64,000 nucleotides of DNA, taken from assembly GCF_000271305.1 (NCBI RefSeq), contig NZ_AKGD01000002.1:868001-932000 (forward strand), in the 5' to 3' direction. The DNA is from Hydrocarboniphaga effusa AP103 (GTDB taxonomy: Bacteria; Pseudomonadota; Gammaproteobacteria; Nevskiales; Nevskiaceae). A program made the translations under genes and the position numbers. Below the pieces are notes generated by a model that searched no databases, had not been told where the DNA came from, and saw only the letters and a list, made by a program, of their open reading frames with translations. Shown piece after piece: positions 11,145 to 19,974 of this stretch. The first letter of the stretch is position 1. Each line of letters starts with the position of its first letter.

Positions 11145-12811
11145 GCGGATTCCGCCTCGCTGGCGTAGATGCGCGTCTTGAACGGGGCCATGCCGACGCG
11201 GCGATAGCAGGCGAGAAAGCTCTCGTCCTCGCTGTTGCGCAGCTCGAGGTAGATTTCGATGATCTTCTGGATCGCGTCGGCGATTTCGTCGCGTGCGAAC
11301 GACGGGCCGGTGCGGTCGCCGAGGCTGGCGTCATTCTCGGCCGAGCCGCCGAGCGTGACCTGATACCACTCTTCGCCTTTCTTATCGACGCCCAGGATGC
11401 CGATATGGCCGACGCTGTGATGGCCGCAGCCGTTCATGCAACCCGACATCTTGACCTTGATCGGACCGACGTCGTGCTGGTCGTCGAGGTTCTCGAAGCG
11501 ATCGAAGATTTCCTGAGCGACGCCGATCGAACCGGCATTCGCGAGTGAGCAGAAATCGAGGCCCGGGCAGCAGATGAGGTCGGTCAGCAGGCCGATGTTC
11601 GGCGTCGCCAGGCCGAGTTCCTTCAGGCGTTGCCAGACGACATAGAGATCGGCCTGCTTGACGTCGGCGAGCACCAGGTTCTGGTCGTGCGTCGCGCGGA
11701 TTTCGCCGAACGAGTGGCGATCGGCCAGCTCGGCGACGGCGTCCATCTGCGTCGAGGTGATGTCGCCCGGCGCGACGCCCGAAGCCTTCAGCGAGACGAA
11801 GACAATGTGATAGCCCGGCACGCGATGCTCGACCAGATTGCGCTTGGCCCAGGCGGCGAAGGCGCTGTCCTTGGCGAGCTGCTCGGCGTAGGTCTTGTCG
11901 TCGGCCGCGCTGGCTTCGTATTCGAACTCGTCGAAGCGCGACTTCATGAACTCGATGTCGCCCGGCGCGAGCTTGAGATCGCCGTCCTTGATCTGTTCCC
12001 ACTCCGCTTCGACCATCTGGCGGAACTTGTCGGCGCCGGTTTCCTTGACCAGGATCTTGATGCGCGCCTTGTACATGTTGTCGCGGCGACCGAGGCGGTT
12101 GTAGACGCGCAGCACCGCTTCGAAATACGACAGCAGATCGAGCTCCGGCAGGAACTCGCGCATCTTCACGCCGATGATCGGGGTGCGGCCCAGGCCGCCG
12201 CCGACGTAGACCGTATAGCCGAGTTCGCCGGCTTCGTTGCGGACGATCTGCACGCCGATGTCGTGCACGCGAATGGCGGCGCGGTCGCTCGTGGTCGCCG
12301 CGAAGGCGATCTTGAACTTGCGCGGGAGCCAGTTGAATTCGGGGTGGAAGGTCGCCCACTGGCGGGTGATTTCGCAGTACGGGCGAGGGTCGACGAGCTC
12401 GTCCTTGGCGACGCCGGCGAGGTGATCGCTGGTGATGTTGCGGATGCAGTTGCCGGAGGTCTGGATGGCGTGCATCTGCACCGAGGCCAGGTCGGCGAGG
12501 ATGTCGGGAACGCGGGCCAGTTCGGGCCAGTTGAACTGCAGGTTCTGCCGCGTGGTGAAGTGGCCGTAGTCCTTGTCGTAGGTGCGCGCGATGTGCGCGA
12601 GCATGCGCAGCTGGGCGCTCGACAGCAGGCCGTAGGGCACGGCGATGCGCAGCATCGGGGCGAAGCGCTGTACATAAAGGCCGTTGCGCAGGCGAAGGGC
12701 GCGGAACTCTTCGTCCGGCAGTTCGCCGCTCAGGAAACGGCGCGTCTGATCCCGAAACTGGACGACGCGCTCGTCCACCAGGGATTGATCGTATTGGTCG
12801 TAGCGGTACAT
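11141..12811 (-). CDS. cysI: Sulfite reductase hemoprotein (nitrite/sulfite reductase family)
   Basis: A 556-residue siroheme/[4Fe-4S] enzyme that reduces sulfite to sulfide. Two half-domains are visible: TTRQNLQFNWPELARV with IQTSGNCIRNIT in the first, and RATHDQNLVLADV in the second. The cluster ligands lie in CCPGLDFC (about residues 414-421) and SGCMNGCGHH (about 452-461). No cysJ flavoprotein is nearby, which suggests ferredoxin or another donor. The gene forms an operon with the DUF934 gene and lies directly downstream of cysB. Confidence 0.94.
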   Translation of the reverse strand: MYRYDQYDQSLVDERVVQFRDQTRRFLSGELPDEEFRALRLRNGLYVQRFAPMLRIAVPYGLLSSAQLRMLAHIARTYDKDYGHFTTRQNLQFNWPELARVPDILADLASVQMHAIQTSGNCIRNITSDHLAGVAKDELVDPRPYCEITRQWATFHPEFNWLPRKFKIAFAATTSDRAAIRVHDIGVQIVRNEAGELGYTVYVGGGLGRTPIIGVKMREFLPELDLLSYFEAVLRVYNRLGRRDNMYKARIKILVKETGADKFRQMVEAEWEQIKDGDLKLAPGDIEFMKSRFDEFEYEASAADDKTYAEQLAKDSAFAAWAKRNLVEHRVPGYHIVFVSLKASGVAPGDITSTQMDAVAELADRHSFGEIRATHDQNLVLADVKQADLYVVWQRLKELGLATPNIGLLTDLICCPGLDFCSLANAGSIGVAQEIFDRFENLDDQHDVGPIKVKMSGCMNGCGHHSVGHIGILGVDKKGEEWYQVTLGGSAENDASLGDRTGPSFARDEIADAIQKIIEIYLELRNSEDESFLACYRRVGMAPFKTRIYASEAESA

Positions 12812-12886
12812 CGGGTTTCCAAGCTGCTGGTCGCGACAAGGGATGCAAGGCCAGCAGCGAGCCTGCGTCCCCTACAGGGGAGGCGG

Positions 12887-12892
12887 ATTATA
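12887..12892 (-). promoter_or_regulatory. -10 element (TATAAT) of the cysI promoter
   Basis: A consensus TATAAT on the minus strand, 75 bases upstream of the cysI ATG, in the gap after cysB. There is no matching -35 at 16-18 bases, which is what an activator-dependent (CysB-type) promoter would look like. Between it and cysI lies a small CCCCT/AGGGG hairpin at 12869-12880. Confidence 0.5.
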
Positions 12893-12941
12893 GGCCAAGA
12901 CCTGGATCGACTCGGTTGGCTCGTCCGTTCATGTCAATCCG

Positions 12942-13922
12942 TCAAAGCGTATGCATTTCGTCGATCAGAGCGCGCGTCTTGGCCGCGCGCTCTTCGTGAT
13001 CCGGAATTGAGGCCACCGAATCCACCAGCTCGCGCGTCAGATGCGGGGCGAAGGTCTGCATGAATTCGTACATGAATCCGCGCAGGAACAGGCCGCGGCG
13101 GAAGCCGATATGGGTGGTGCTCTGCTCGAACAGATGGTCGGCCTTCAGGCAAACCAGGTCGGCGTCGGTTTTTTCGTCGTAAGCCATGTCCGCGATGATG
13201 CCGACGCCGAGGCCCAGGCGGACATAGGTTTTGATGACGTCCGCATCGACCGCGGTCAGTACCACGTCCGGGCGCAGGCCGCTCGCGGCAAAGGCCTGGT
13301 CGAGCTTCGATCGACCCGTGAAGCCGAACGTATAAGTAATGATCGGGAACTCGGCCAGCTCCTTGAGCGTGAGCCGCGAGACCTGGGCGAGCGGATGATC
13401 GGGCTTGATCAGCACGCAGCGGTTCCAGTGGTAGCAGGGCAACATGACCAGCTGCTCGAAGTGTTCGAGCGCCTCGGTGGCAATGGCGAAATCGGCTTGG
13501 CCCTCGGCCGCCATCTTGGCGATCTGCGGCGGCGAGCCCTGGTGCAGGTGAAGCGAAACGCGCGGAAAACGGCCCTTGAAGCGCTGGATGACGGGCGGCA
13601 GCGCGTAGCGCGCCTGCGTGTGTGTGGTCGCGATCGACAGATCGCCGCGGTCGGTGTCGCGGAACTCCTCGGCGATATTGCGAATGTTCTCGACCTCGTT
13701 GAGCAGGCGGTCGGTGTATTCGAGGATGCGCTTGCCGGCCGGCGTGACTTCGGACAGGTGCTTGCCGTTGCGAACGAAGATGTCGACGCCGAGCTCTTCC
13801 TCGAGCATGCGGATCTGCTTGCTGACGCCGGGCTGCGAGGTATAGAGCGCATCGGCGGCGGCGGTGACATTGAGGCCGCGGCGGGAGACCTCGTGGATGT
13901 AGCTCAGTTGTCGGAGTTTCAC
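12942..13922 (-). CDS. cysB: LysR-family transcriptional regulator CysB
   Basis: The regulator of cysteine biosynthesis genes. The N-terminal winged helix (KLRQLSYIHEVSRRGLNVTA, then YTSQPGVSKQIRMLEEELG) and the effector domain (TTHTQARYALPPVIQRFK, TYTFGFTGRSKLD, VDADVIKTYVRLGLGVGI) match CysB closely, including the Thr/Gln cluster that binds N-acetylserine/sulfate. I start it at the GTG at 13922, because the family begins KLQQLRYI there. Another GTG at 13934 would add four residues; neither has a strong ribosome-binding site. It is followed by cysI and is divergent from a TSUP exporter gene. Confidence 0.93.
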   Translation of the reverse strand: MKLRQLSYIHEVSRRGLNVTAAADALYTSQPGVSKQIRMLEEELGVDIFVRNGKHLSEVTPAGKRILEYTDRLLNEVENIRNIAEEFRDTDRGDLSIATTHTQARYALPPVIQRFKGRFPRVSLHLHQGSPPQIAKMAAEGQADFAIATEALEHFEQLVMLPCYHWNRCVLIKPDHPLAQVSRLTLKELAEFPIITYTFGFTGRSKLDQAFAASGLRPDVVLTAVDADVIKTYVRLGLGVGIIADMAYDEKTDADLVCLKADHLFEQSTTHIGFRRGLFLRGFMYEFMQTFAPHLTRELVDSVASIPDHEERAAKTRALIDEMHTL

Positions 13923-13961
13923 GGCATCGTCCACATATTTGAGTCTGTAGAACTCGTTGCA

Positions 13962-14063
13962 TATTCCACAACAAGGCGGTCAACACTGTGCCATATTCTT
14001 TTTTTCTTTAAAAGAACACTTGGTTATTCCGTTATGCCGGTTTGTTATTCAAATTTGGAATAA
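13962..14063. promoter_or_regulatory. Phased TATTC elements: probable CysB control region between cysB and the TSUP gene
   Basis: Four TATTC elements in the same orientation start at 13962, 13994, 14025 and 14046, with spacings of 32, 31 and 21 bases (three, three and two helical turns). The last forms an inverted repeat, TTATTC-7-GAATAA (14045-14063). LysR-type proteins bind such sites on one face of DNA, and TTATTCC is, as I recall, part of known CysB half-sites. The region separates divergent sulfur genes. Assignment to CysB is inference. Confidence 0.5.
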
Positions 14064-14145
14064 GCATAGATGTTAGTGGTTTTCTTCAAGATAAAAGGCT
14101 GTCCAGTTGTTAATGTGCGCGGCTCTTTCTCCTACGTCACACGAC

Positions 14146-14934
14146 ATGGATTTCGCATTTGCCTGGGCTGGCCTGGCGGTCGGCATCGCGGTGGGCGCCA
14201 CGGGCGTTGGCGGAGGATCGCTGATGACCCCGATCCTCATCTTGTTCTATGGCATCTCGCCCACCGTGGCGGTGGGCACCGACCTGCTCTACGCCTCGAT
14301 CAGCAAGGCTTTCGGCGTCGGCCTGCACGTTCGCAACCGCTCGCTCGACTGGAAGCTCGTCGGCTGGCTGTCGATCGGCAGTGTGCCCGCGGCACTGCTG
14401 ACTCTGGGGTTCCTGCATTTGCAGCCGCAGGGCAAGGAGCTGGACCAGATGATCAAGCTGGTGCTGGCCGTCGCCATCCTGGTTACCGCGTTATTCACCC
14501 TGCTGCAGGAGCCTCTGCTCAGGCTGATCGAGCGCAGCGGGCGTCGACCCATGGCCCTGCCGGATCGGTGGCAGCGACCACTGACGGTGATTTGCGGCGT
14601 CGCCATCGGGGCGCTGGTGACCATCTCGTCGGTCGGGGCAGGGGTCATCGGCATGATGATGCTGCTCCTCATCTATCCGAAGCATCCGCCCATTCGCCTC
14701 GTCGGCAGCGATCTGGCTCACGCCGTCATCATCACGGCGATCGCCGGCCTGGGGCATGCCGGACTCGGGGCGATCAATTGGCCGATGCTGGCGGCCCTGC
14801 TGGTGGGGGCGATTCCGGGAATCTGGATCGGCACCCGCATCGGTTTTCGCCTTAACGAGGCTGTCTTAAAGAAGCTGATTGCCGCCCTGCTGATCCTCGT
14901 CGGCAGTATGATGCTTTATAAGCTTCTGTTTTGA
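14146..14934 (+). CDS. TSUP-family membrane transporter (TauE/SafE; putative sulfite exporter)
   Basis: A 262-residue protein with about eight membrane segments. The two TSUP half-repeats are visible: VGIAVGATGVGGGSLMTPIL near the N-terminus and GALVTISSVGAGVIGMMMLL in the middle. I start it at the ATG at 14146 (MDFAFAWAGL), where family members begin; an in-frame ATG at 14113 is possible and neither has a clear ribosome-binding site. Position opposite cysB and beside cysI suggests it moves sulfite, sulfate or another sulfur anion, protecting against excess sulfite or importing sulfate. Substrate not shown by the sequence. Confidence 0.85.
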   Translation: MDFAFAWAGLAVGIAVGATGVGGGSLMTPILILFYGISPTVAVGTDLLYASISKAFGVGLHVRNRSLDWKLVGWLSIGSVPAALLTLGFLHLQPQGKELDQMIKLVLAVAILVTALFTLLQEPLLRLIERSGRRPMALPDRWQRPLTVICGVAIGALVTISSVGAGVIGMMMLLLIYPKHPPIRLVGSDLAHAVIITAIAGLGHAGLGAINWPMLAALLVGAIPGIWIGTRIGFRLNEAVLKKLIAALLILVGSMMLYKLLF

Positions 14935-14958
14935 TTTGATTTTTATTGCCGCTTCAGG

Positions 14959-14987
14959 CTGAAATATTTCTGTCATCAAAGATTCAT
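14959..14987 (+). promoter_or_regulatory. Pho box upstream of pstS
   Basis: Three heptamers with an 11-base period: CTGAAAT (14959), CTGTCAT (14970, exact consensus) and GATTCAT (14981), separated by four-base AT-rich spacers. This is the PhoB-binding layout. It lies 60 bases before the pstS start, after the TSUP gene on the same strand. Confidence 0.8.
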
Positions 14988-15047
14988 ACGCTGTGCACGA
15001 GCCAATCCCACCATGGCGACGCTCCATAGCCACCTTTGAGGCAGTAC

Positions 15048-16013
15048 ATGAACATTAAATCGTTTGCAGTGAGCTTCGGCGCCGTCGCCGGCCTGATGAC
15101 GGGCGCGGCATTCGCCAAGCTCGATCCCAGCCTTCCCGACTACAAGCCGGCTGCGGGCGTGTCGGGCAACTTCAGCAGCGTGGGCTCCGACACGCTCAAC
15201 AACGTGATGACCCTGTGGGCGGAAGAGTTCAAGAAGCTCTACCCGAGCGTCAACATCCAGATTCAGGGCGCCGGTTCGGCCACGGCGCCGCCGGCGCTGA
15301 CCGAGGGCACGGCCAACTTCGGTCCGATGTCGCGCCTCATGAAGGAGCAGGAAATCCAGGCATTCGAGCAGAAGTACGGTTACAAGCCGACCGCGGTCGG
15401 CGTTGCCATCGATGCGCTCGCCGTGTTCGTCAACAAGGACAATCCGATCAAGGGCCTGAGCCTGTCGCAGGTCGACGCGGTGTTTTCGGCCACGCGCAAA
15501 TGCGGTGCCGAGAAGGATGTAACGCGCTGGGGTGATCTGGGCCTGACCGGTGCCTGGGCGACCAGGCCGATCCAGCTCTACGGCCGCAACTCGGTCTCGG
15601 GCACCTACGGCTACTTCAAGGAACACGCGCTCTGCAAGGGCGATTTCAAGACCAACGTCAATGAGCAGCCGGGCAGCGCCTCGGTGGTGCAGTCGGTCTC
15701 GACCGGTCTGAATGCCATCGGTTATTCGGGCATCGGCTACAAGACCTCGGGTGTCAAGGCGGTTCCGATTGCTTCCAAGGATGGTGGCGAGCTCGAAGAA
15801 GCCACCGAAAAGAACGCCATCAGCGGCAAGTATCCGCTGGCTCGCGTGCTCTATGTCTACGTCAACAAGGCGCCGAACAAGCCGCTGTCTCCGCTGGAGC
15901 TCGAGTTCTTCAGGATGGTGCTGTCCAAGTCGGGCCAGGCCACGGTCGAGAAGGACGGCTATATCGCGCTCCCGGCCAAGCTTGCGGAGAAGGAACTGGC
16001 CAAGCTCAAATAA
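15048..16013 (+). CDS. pstS: Phosphate ABC transporter substrate-binding protein PstS
   Basis: A 321-residue periplasmic phosphate-binding protein. The signal peptide is [20 protein letters not shown] (cleavage near AFA/K). Ligand-site motifs are [35 protein letters not shown] and the later [14 protein letters not shown]. The ATG at 15048 has a TGAGGCA ribosome-binding site; the frame's TTG at 15036 lies in front of that site. It belongs to the longer PstS type found with extended PstC/PstA. It is under a Pho box and heads the operon pstS-porin-pstCAB-phoU. Confidence 0.94.
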   Translation: MNIKSFAVSFGAVAGLMTGAAFAKLDPSLPDYKPAAGVSGNFSSVGSDTLNNVMTLWAEEFKKLYPSVNIQIQGAGSATAPPALTEGTANFGPMSRLMKEQEIQAFEQKYGYKPTAVGVAIDALAVFVNKDNPIKGLSLSQVDAVFSATRKCGAEKDVTRWGDLGLTGAWATRPIQLYGRNSVSGTYGYFKEHALCKGDFKTNVNEQPGSASVVQSVSTGLNAIGYSGIGYKTSGVKAVPIASKDGGELEEATEKNAISGKYPLARVLYVYVNKAPNKPLSPLELEFFRMVLSKSGQATVEKDGYIALPAKLAEKELAKLK

Positions 16014-16218
16014 GCTCGGTCGGCGCGCGCGCAAGAGCGTTCGTCGAGTCGACGGCAAGGCTTCCGCAGTCGTTTCGCAGCCCCCGCTTTTCGCGGGATG
16101 CCCATTGAAGACCGTGGCGATCAGGCCGCCGGTCCACGCCGTTTCGGGGCGGCGCCGGCAGGCTCCGGCGTCGCCTCGGCCTTGCACCCGTTCCCTCAAG
16201 CAGTTGCGGGAGAGTATC

Positions 16219-17589
16219 GTGAAGACACCCAGTGTGAAGAAGCTCGTCCCCGTTCCGGTCCTGGCGCTGTTGTGGGGTGCAGGCGTCGGTGCCGCGCAAG
16301 CGGCCACTCTCGATACCAAAGGCGGGTTCAAGGTCAAAAGCGATGACGGCGAGTTCGAGGCCAGCCTCGGCGGGCGCATCCAGTTCGATCTCTACGAGCT
16401 CAACGAGGACGAAAACGCCATCGCCACCGCCCCGGATGGTCGCTCCGCGGCCTTCGGCAGCGGCACCGGCGCCAACGACGAGCGCAGTTCCACTTATTTC
16501 CGCCGTCTCTACTTGACGCTCAAGGGCAAGGCCTACGGCTGGAGCTACAAGTTCGAGCCCGATTTCGCTGGCAACAGCACCAACAACGGCGTCGCCACCG
16601 GCAGCAGCAACAGCAGCCGCGACATCGCGTTCCAGGACATCTACATCAGCCACGCGCTCGGATCGGGTGACGTCTTCATTGGCCAGATGAAGCCCTTCCG
16701 CGGCATGGAAGAGCTGACCAGCTCCAACGACATCACCCTGATGGAGCGCCCGTTCGCCTCGGCCGCGGGCACTTACGGCGGCGGTTCGAGCCGTGAGTTC
16801 CAGGAGGGCATCTTCTACAAGGCGGATATCCGCGATTTCCTCGTCGGCGCGAGCTTCTTCGATCTGCGGCGCGACAATACGCGCCCGACCGAAGGCATCG
16901 GCTACAACGGCCGCGTCGTCTATGCCCCGCTGCATGCCGACGGCAAGGTGCTGCACTTGGGGCTGTCGTACAGCGACGAAAATCCTCAGACCAACGGCAA
17001 CGACGGTTCGGATGACAACATCGGCAGCGCCGCGGCGTACGCAGGCCGTCGCGGTCCGACGGTCGTCCTCGGCACCACCAAAGATGGCGATCACGCACGC
17101 ACCCTCGGCGTCGAGGTCGCAAGCGAGTTCGGGGCGGCAGAAGTGCAGGCCGAATACATGCTGCAGACCGTCGGCCAGGGAGATGGCGCGCGCGATCAGG
17201 ACATCCCGGCCTGGTATGTGCAGGCCAGCTACTTCCTGACCGGCGAAAGTCGTCCATACAAGAAGGGCGAGGGTGTATTCGGCCAGCCCAAGCCGGCCAG
17301 CAGTTCGCACGGAGCGGTCGAACTTGCGCTGCGCTACGACCACGCCGAAAACAAAGACTCGAACGCGGGCTGCGACGTCGCCATCCCCGCGAGCACGGGC
17401 GCCAATCCTCTGCCCGCCACTACGGTCGCGGCCACGCACTGCGAGGCGAGTCTGATCACAGCCGGGGTCAACTGGTACGTCAACCCGGCGGTGCGCTTCA
17501 TGTTCGACTATCTCAAGGGCGAGAACGACCGCGGTTTTGCCAAGGACAAGCCGCAGGCCTTCACCGCGCGGGCGCAGTTCGCGTTCTGA
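16219..17589 (+). CDS. OprO/OprP-type phosphate-selective porin
   Basis: A 456-residue outer-membrane porin. It starts at a GTG (16219) preceded by GGGAGAG; signal peptide MKTPSVKKLVPVPVLALLWG with cleavage near AQA/AT. The OprO/P-type pattern is visible: GGFKVKSDDGEFEASLGGRIQFD, STYFRRLYLTLKGKAYGWSYKFEPDF, and DVFIGQMKPFRGMEELTS. The last residue is Phe (FTARAQFAF), the barrel-insertion signal. Its place between pstS and pstC in a Pho-box operon makes phosphate or polyphosphate uptake through the outer membrane very likely. The 205-base gap to pstS contains small GC hairpins (e.g. 16083-16097). Confidence 0.88.
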   Translation: MKTPSVKKLVPVPVLALLWGAGVGAAQAATLDTKGGFKVKSDDGEFEASLGGRIQFDLYELNEDENAIATAPDGRSAAFGSGTGANDERSSTYFRRLYLTLKGKAYGWSYKFEPDFAGNSTNNGVATGSSNSSRDIAFQDIYISHALGSGDVFIGQMKPFRGMEELTSSNDITLMERPFASAAGTYGGGSSREFQEGIFYKADIRDFLVGASFFDLRRDNTRPTEGIGYNGRVVYAPLHADGKVLHLGLSYSDENPQTNGNDGSDDNIGSAAAYAGRRGPTVVLGTTKDGDHARTLGVEVASEFGAAEVQAEYMLQTVGQGDGARDQDIPAWYVQASYFLTGESRPYKKGEGVFGQPKPASSSHGAVELALRYDHAENKDSNAGCDVAIPASTGANPLPATTVAATHCEASLITAGVNWYVNPAVRFMFDYLKGENDRGFAKDKPQAFTARAQFAF

Positions 17590-17630
17590 TCGATGCCGCA
17601 CGACTTTTTCCCGCAGTATTTTTCGCGTAG

Positions 17631-17655
17631 AAAGCGCAGCCTTACGCTGCGCTTT
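17631..17655 (+). terminator. Hairpin terminator/attenuator inside the pst operon
   Basis: A perfect 10-bp stem, AAAGCGCAGC / GCTGCGCTTT, with a CTTAC loop followed by GTTTC. The T-tract is interrupted, so partial termination is expected. It separates the abundant binding protein and porin from the pstC-A-B-phoU part. Confidence 0.7.
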
Positions 17656-17690
17656 GTTTCTGCGCCCGCCCGTCATTCGTTGATCGATCC

Positions 17691-19967
17691 ATGAGCGAAG
17701 CTCCCACGTCCGACCCCGTCGACCGCGTTCCCCGTTCCATCGTGGCCGGTCGCAGCGGCTATCAGCCGCGTTACCTGAAGGACTTGGCGGCCAAGCTCGT
17801 CGTGCTGGTCGGCGGCATCGGCGTGATCGTGGCGCTGCTGCTGATCTTCGTTTACCTGGTCTCGGAAGTGGCGCCGCTGTTCGCGGGCGCGCACTTCAAG
17901 GCGCGCCAGTCGTTTCCGGTGCCCGGCGATGCGAGCCCGACGCTGTTCGTCGCCGCCGAAGAGCAGGGCGAGGTCGGCCTGCGCGTGTCGGCCTCGGGCG
18001 AGCTGAGCTTTTTCGATCTCCACAACGGCCAGCCGCGCGACACCCAGCACCTGCCGATCGGCGATCGCCAAGTGGGTGAGGTGATCGAGGTCGCCCCCGA
18101 AAAAGCTTCGCTCGCGGCGGGGTTGTCGGACGGCTCGGTGCTGTTGTTCACGCCCGAATACAAGGTCAGCTATCCCGACGACCAGCGCCTGATCACGCCG
18201 GGCGTGGTCTATCCGAAAGGAGAGGCACCGGTTGCCTTCATGGATCGCGCGCCCATGCACCTCGCCGTGCGTGAGAGCGACGATGCGATGATGATCGCCG
18301 GCTCCGATCCGGACGGCAGCATTTCGCTGAAGTCGTTCGAGGTCACCACGGACCTGATGGGCGACAGCAGCGTCACCGAATCGCCGCTGCAGCGCTTCGT
18401 TCCGCCGCTCAAGCCCGACATCCTGCTGCTCGATCCGGGCATGCGCTGGCTTTACGCGATCGACAAGGACAGCGGCAGGATCGCGTTCTATCGCGTCGGC
18501 GGCGACAAGCCGGCCGAGCTCGTCGAAGTGGTCGACTCGAAGGGCCCGGTCGTCGGGGCGCACTACCTGGCGGGTGGCATTTCGATCGTCGTCGCGCATG
18601 CCGACGGCCGCATTTCGCAGTGGTTCCCGGCGCGTCGCACCGAGGGCGCGAACGCCGGCAAGACCTATCTGGCGCACGTGCGCGATTTTTCGCTAGCGGA
18701 CGGCGCCAAGGCCACGTCGATCGGTGCCGAGCCGCGTCGTCGCGGCTTCGCGGTCGGCGACGACCAGGGCCATGTCTCGGTGTTCTACGCGACCTCGGGC
18801 CGGCTGATCCACGAGCAGAAGATGCTCGATTCGGCGGTGCGCTCGCTCGCGTTCAACCCGCGTGCGCAATTGCTCATGGCGCTCGGCGACGACGGCAAGA
18901 TCGTCGCCTACGACGTCGACAACGAGCATCCCGAAGTCTCGGTCAGCGCGCTCTGGAACAAGGTCTGGTACGAGAGCTACGATGCGCCGCTGTGGCTCTG
19001 GCAGTCGTCGTCGGCGAGCGCCGACTTCGAGGCCAAGTTCAGCATGACGCCGCTCGCGCTCGGCACGCTCAAGGGCGCGTTCTACGCGATGATCTTCGCG
19101 ATGCCGCTGGCGATCCTCGGCGCCATCTTCACGGCCAATTTCATGTCGCCCGAACTGCGCCAGGTGGTCAAGCCGGCGGTCGAAGTGCTCGCCGCGCTGC
19201 CGTCGGTGATTCTCGGTTTCCTGGCCGGCCTGTGGCTCGCGCCGTTCGTCGAAGACAACCTGCCCGGCATGTTCCTGGCGTTGCTGTTGCTGCCCACGTC
19301 GATTCCGATCTTCGGCTATCTGTGGCTGCGCATGCCGCGCTCGCTGCGCCTGCGCGTTCCGCAGGGCTGGGAAGCCGCGCTGCTGATTCCGGTGATCGTG
19401 CTGATCGTCTGGCTCTGCTTCGTGCTCGCCAAGCCGGTCGAAGCGCTCGCCTTCGGCGGCAACATGCAGGCTTTCATGGATCACACGCTCGGCATCGGCT
19501 ACGACCAGCGCAACGCGCTCGTCGTCGGCATCGCGATGGGCGTGGCGGTGGTTCCGGTGATCTTCTCGATCGCCGAAGACGCGATCTTCTCGGTGCCCAA
19601 GCATTTGTCGCTCGGTTCGCTCGCGCTCGGCGCGACGCCCTGGCAGACGCTGGTCGGCGTGGTGCTGCCGACCGCAAGCCCGGGCATTTTCTCCGCCGTG
19701 ATGATCGGCATGGGCCGCGCGGTCGGCGAAACCATGATCGTGCTGATGGCCACCGGCAACACCGCGGTGACCAACTTCAGCCTGTTCTCGGGCATGCGCA
19801 CGCTCGCCGCGAACGTGGCGGTCGAGATGCCCGAATCCGAAGTCGGCAGCACGCACTTCCGCCTGCTGTTCCTGTCGGGCCTGGTGCTGTTCGTCTTCAC
19901 CTTCCTGTTCAATACCGTAGCGGAGCTGGTGCGCGCGCGCCTGCGTCGCAAATACAGCAGCCTGTAG
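17691..19967 (+). CDS. pstC: Phosphate ABC transporter permease PstC, extended form
   Basis: At 758 residues this is about twice the size of E. coli PstC. One membrane helix (about residues 35-60) is followed by a 370-residue extracytoplasmic domain with beta-propeller-like repeats (e.g. GELSFFDLHNGQPRD, GRISQWFPARR, GHVSVFYATSGRLIHE, GKIVAYDVDNEHPEV), and then the usual permease core from about residue 450. The ABC-coupling loop is SLGSLALGATPWQTLVGVVL, near residues 640-660. Long PstC proteins exist in Pseudomonas and relatives. It binds the pstA product and PstB. Inner membrane. Confidence 0.94.
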   Translation: MSEAPTSDPVDRVPRSIVAGRSGYQPRYLKDLAAKLVVLVGGIGVIVALLLIFVYLVSEVAPLFAGAHFKARQSFPVPGDASPTLFVAAEEQGEVGLRVSASGELSFFDLHNGQPRDTQHLPIGDRQVGEVIEVAPEKASLAAGLSDGSVLLFTPEYKVSYPDDQRLITPGVVYPKGEAPVAFMDRAPMHLAVRESDDAMMIAGSDPDGSISLKSFEVTTDLMGDSSVTESPLQRFVPPLKPDILLLDPGMRWLYAIDKDSGRIAFYRVGGDKPAELVEVVDSKGPVVGAHYLAGGISIVVAHADGRISQWFPARRTEGANAGKTYLAHVRDFSLADGAKATSIGAEPRRRGFAVGDDQGHVSVFYATSGRLIHEQKMLDSAVRSLAFNPRAQLLMALGDDGKIVAYDVDNEHPEVSVSALWNKVWYESYDAPLWLWQSSSASADFEAKFSMTPLALGTLKGAFYAMIFAMPLAILGAIFTANFMSPELRQVVKPAVEVLAALPSVILGFLAGLWLAPFVEDNLPGMFLALLLLPTSIPIFGYLWLRMPRSLRLRVPQGWEAALLIPVIVLIVWLCFVLAKPVEALAFGGNMQAFMDHTLGIGYDQRNALVVGIAMGVAVVPVIFSIAEDAIFSVPKHLSLGSLALGATPWQTLVGVVLPTASPGIFSAVMIGMGRAVGETMIVLMATGNTAVTNFSLFSGMRTLAANVAVEMPESEVGSTHFRLLFLSGLVLFVFTFLFNTVAELVRARLRRKYSSL

Positions 19968-19974
19968 TTCGCAC

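Noticed and set aside
12932-12937. TTGACA on the minus strand as the cysI -35 box.
   Set aside because: It is 39 bases from the TATAAT at 12892, far beyond a functional spacing.
14070-14855. A 261-codon forward frame overlapping the TSUP gene.
   Set aside because: It reads Arg/His-rich sequence in a shifted frame of the transporter; the transporter frame has the membrane segments.
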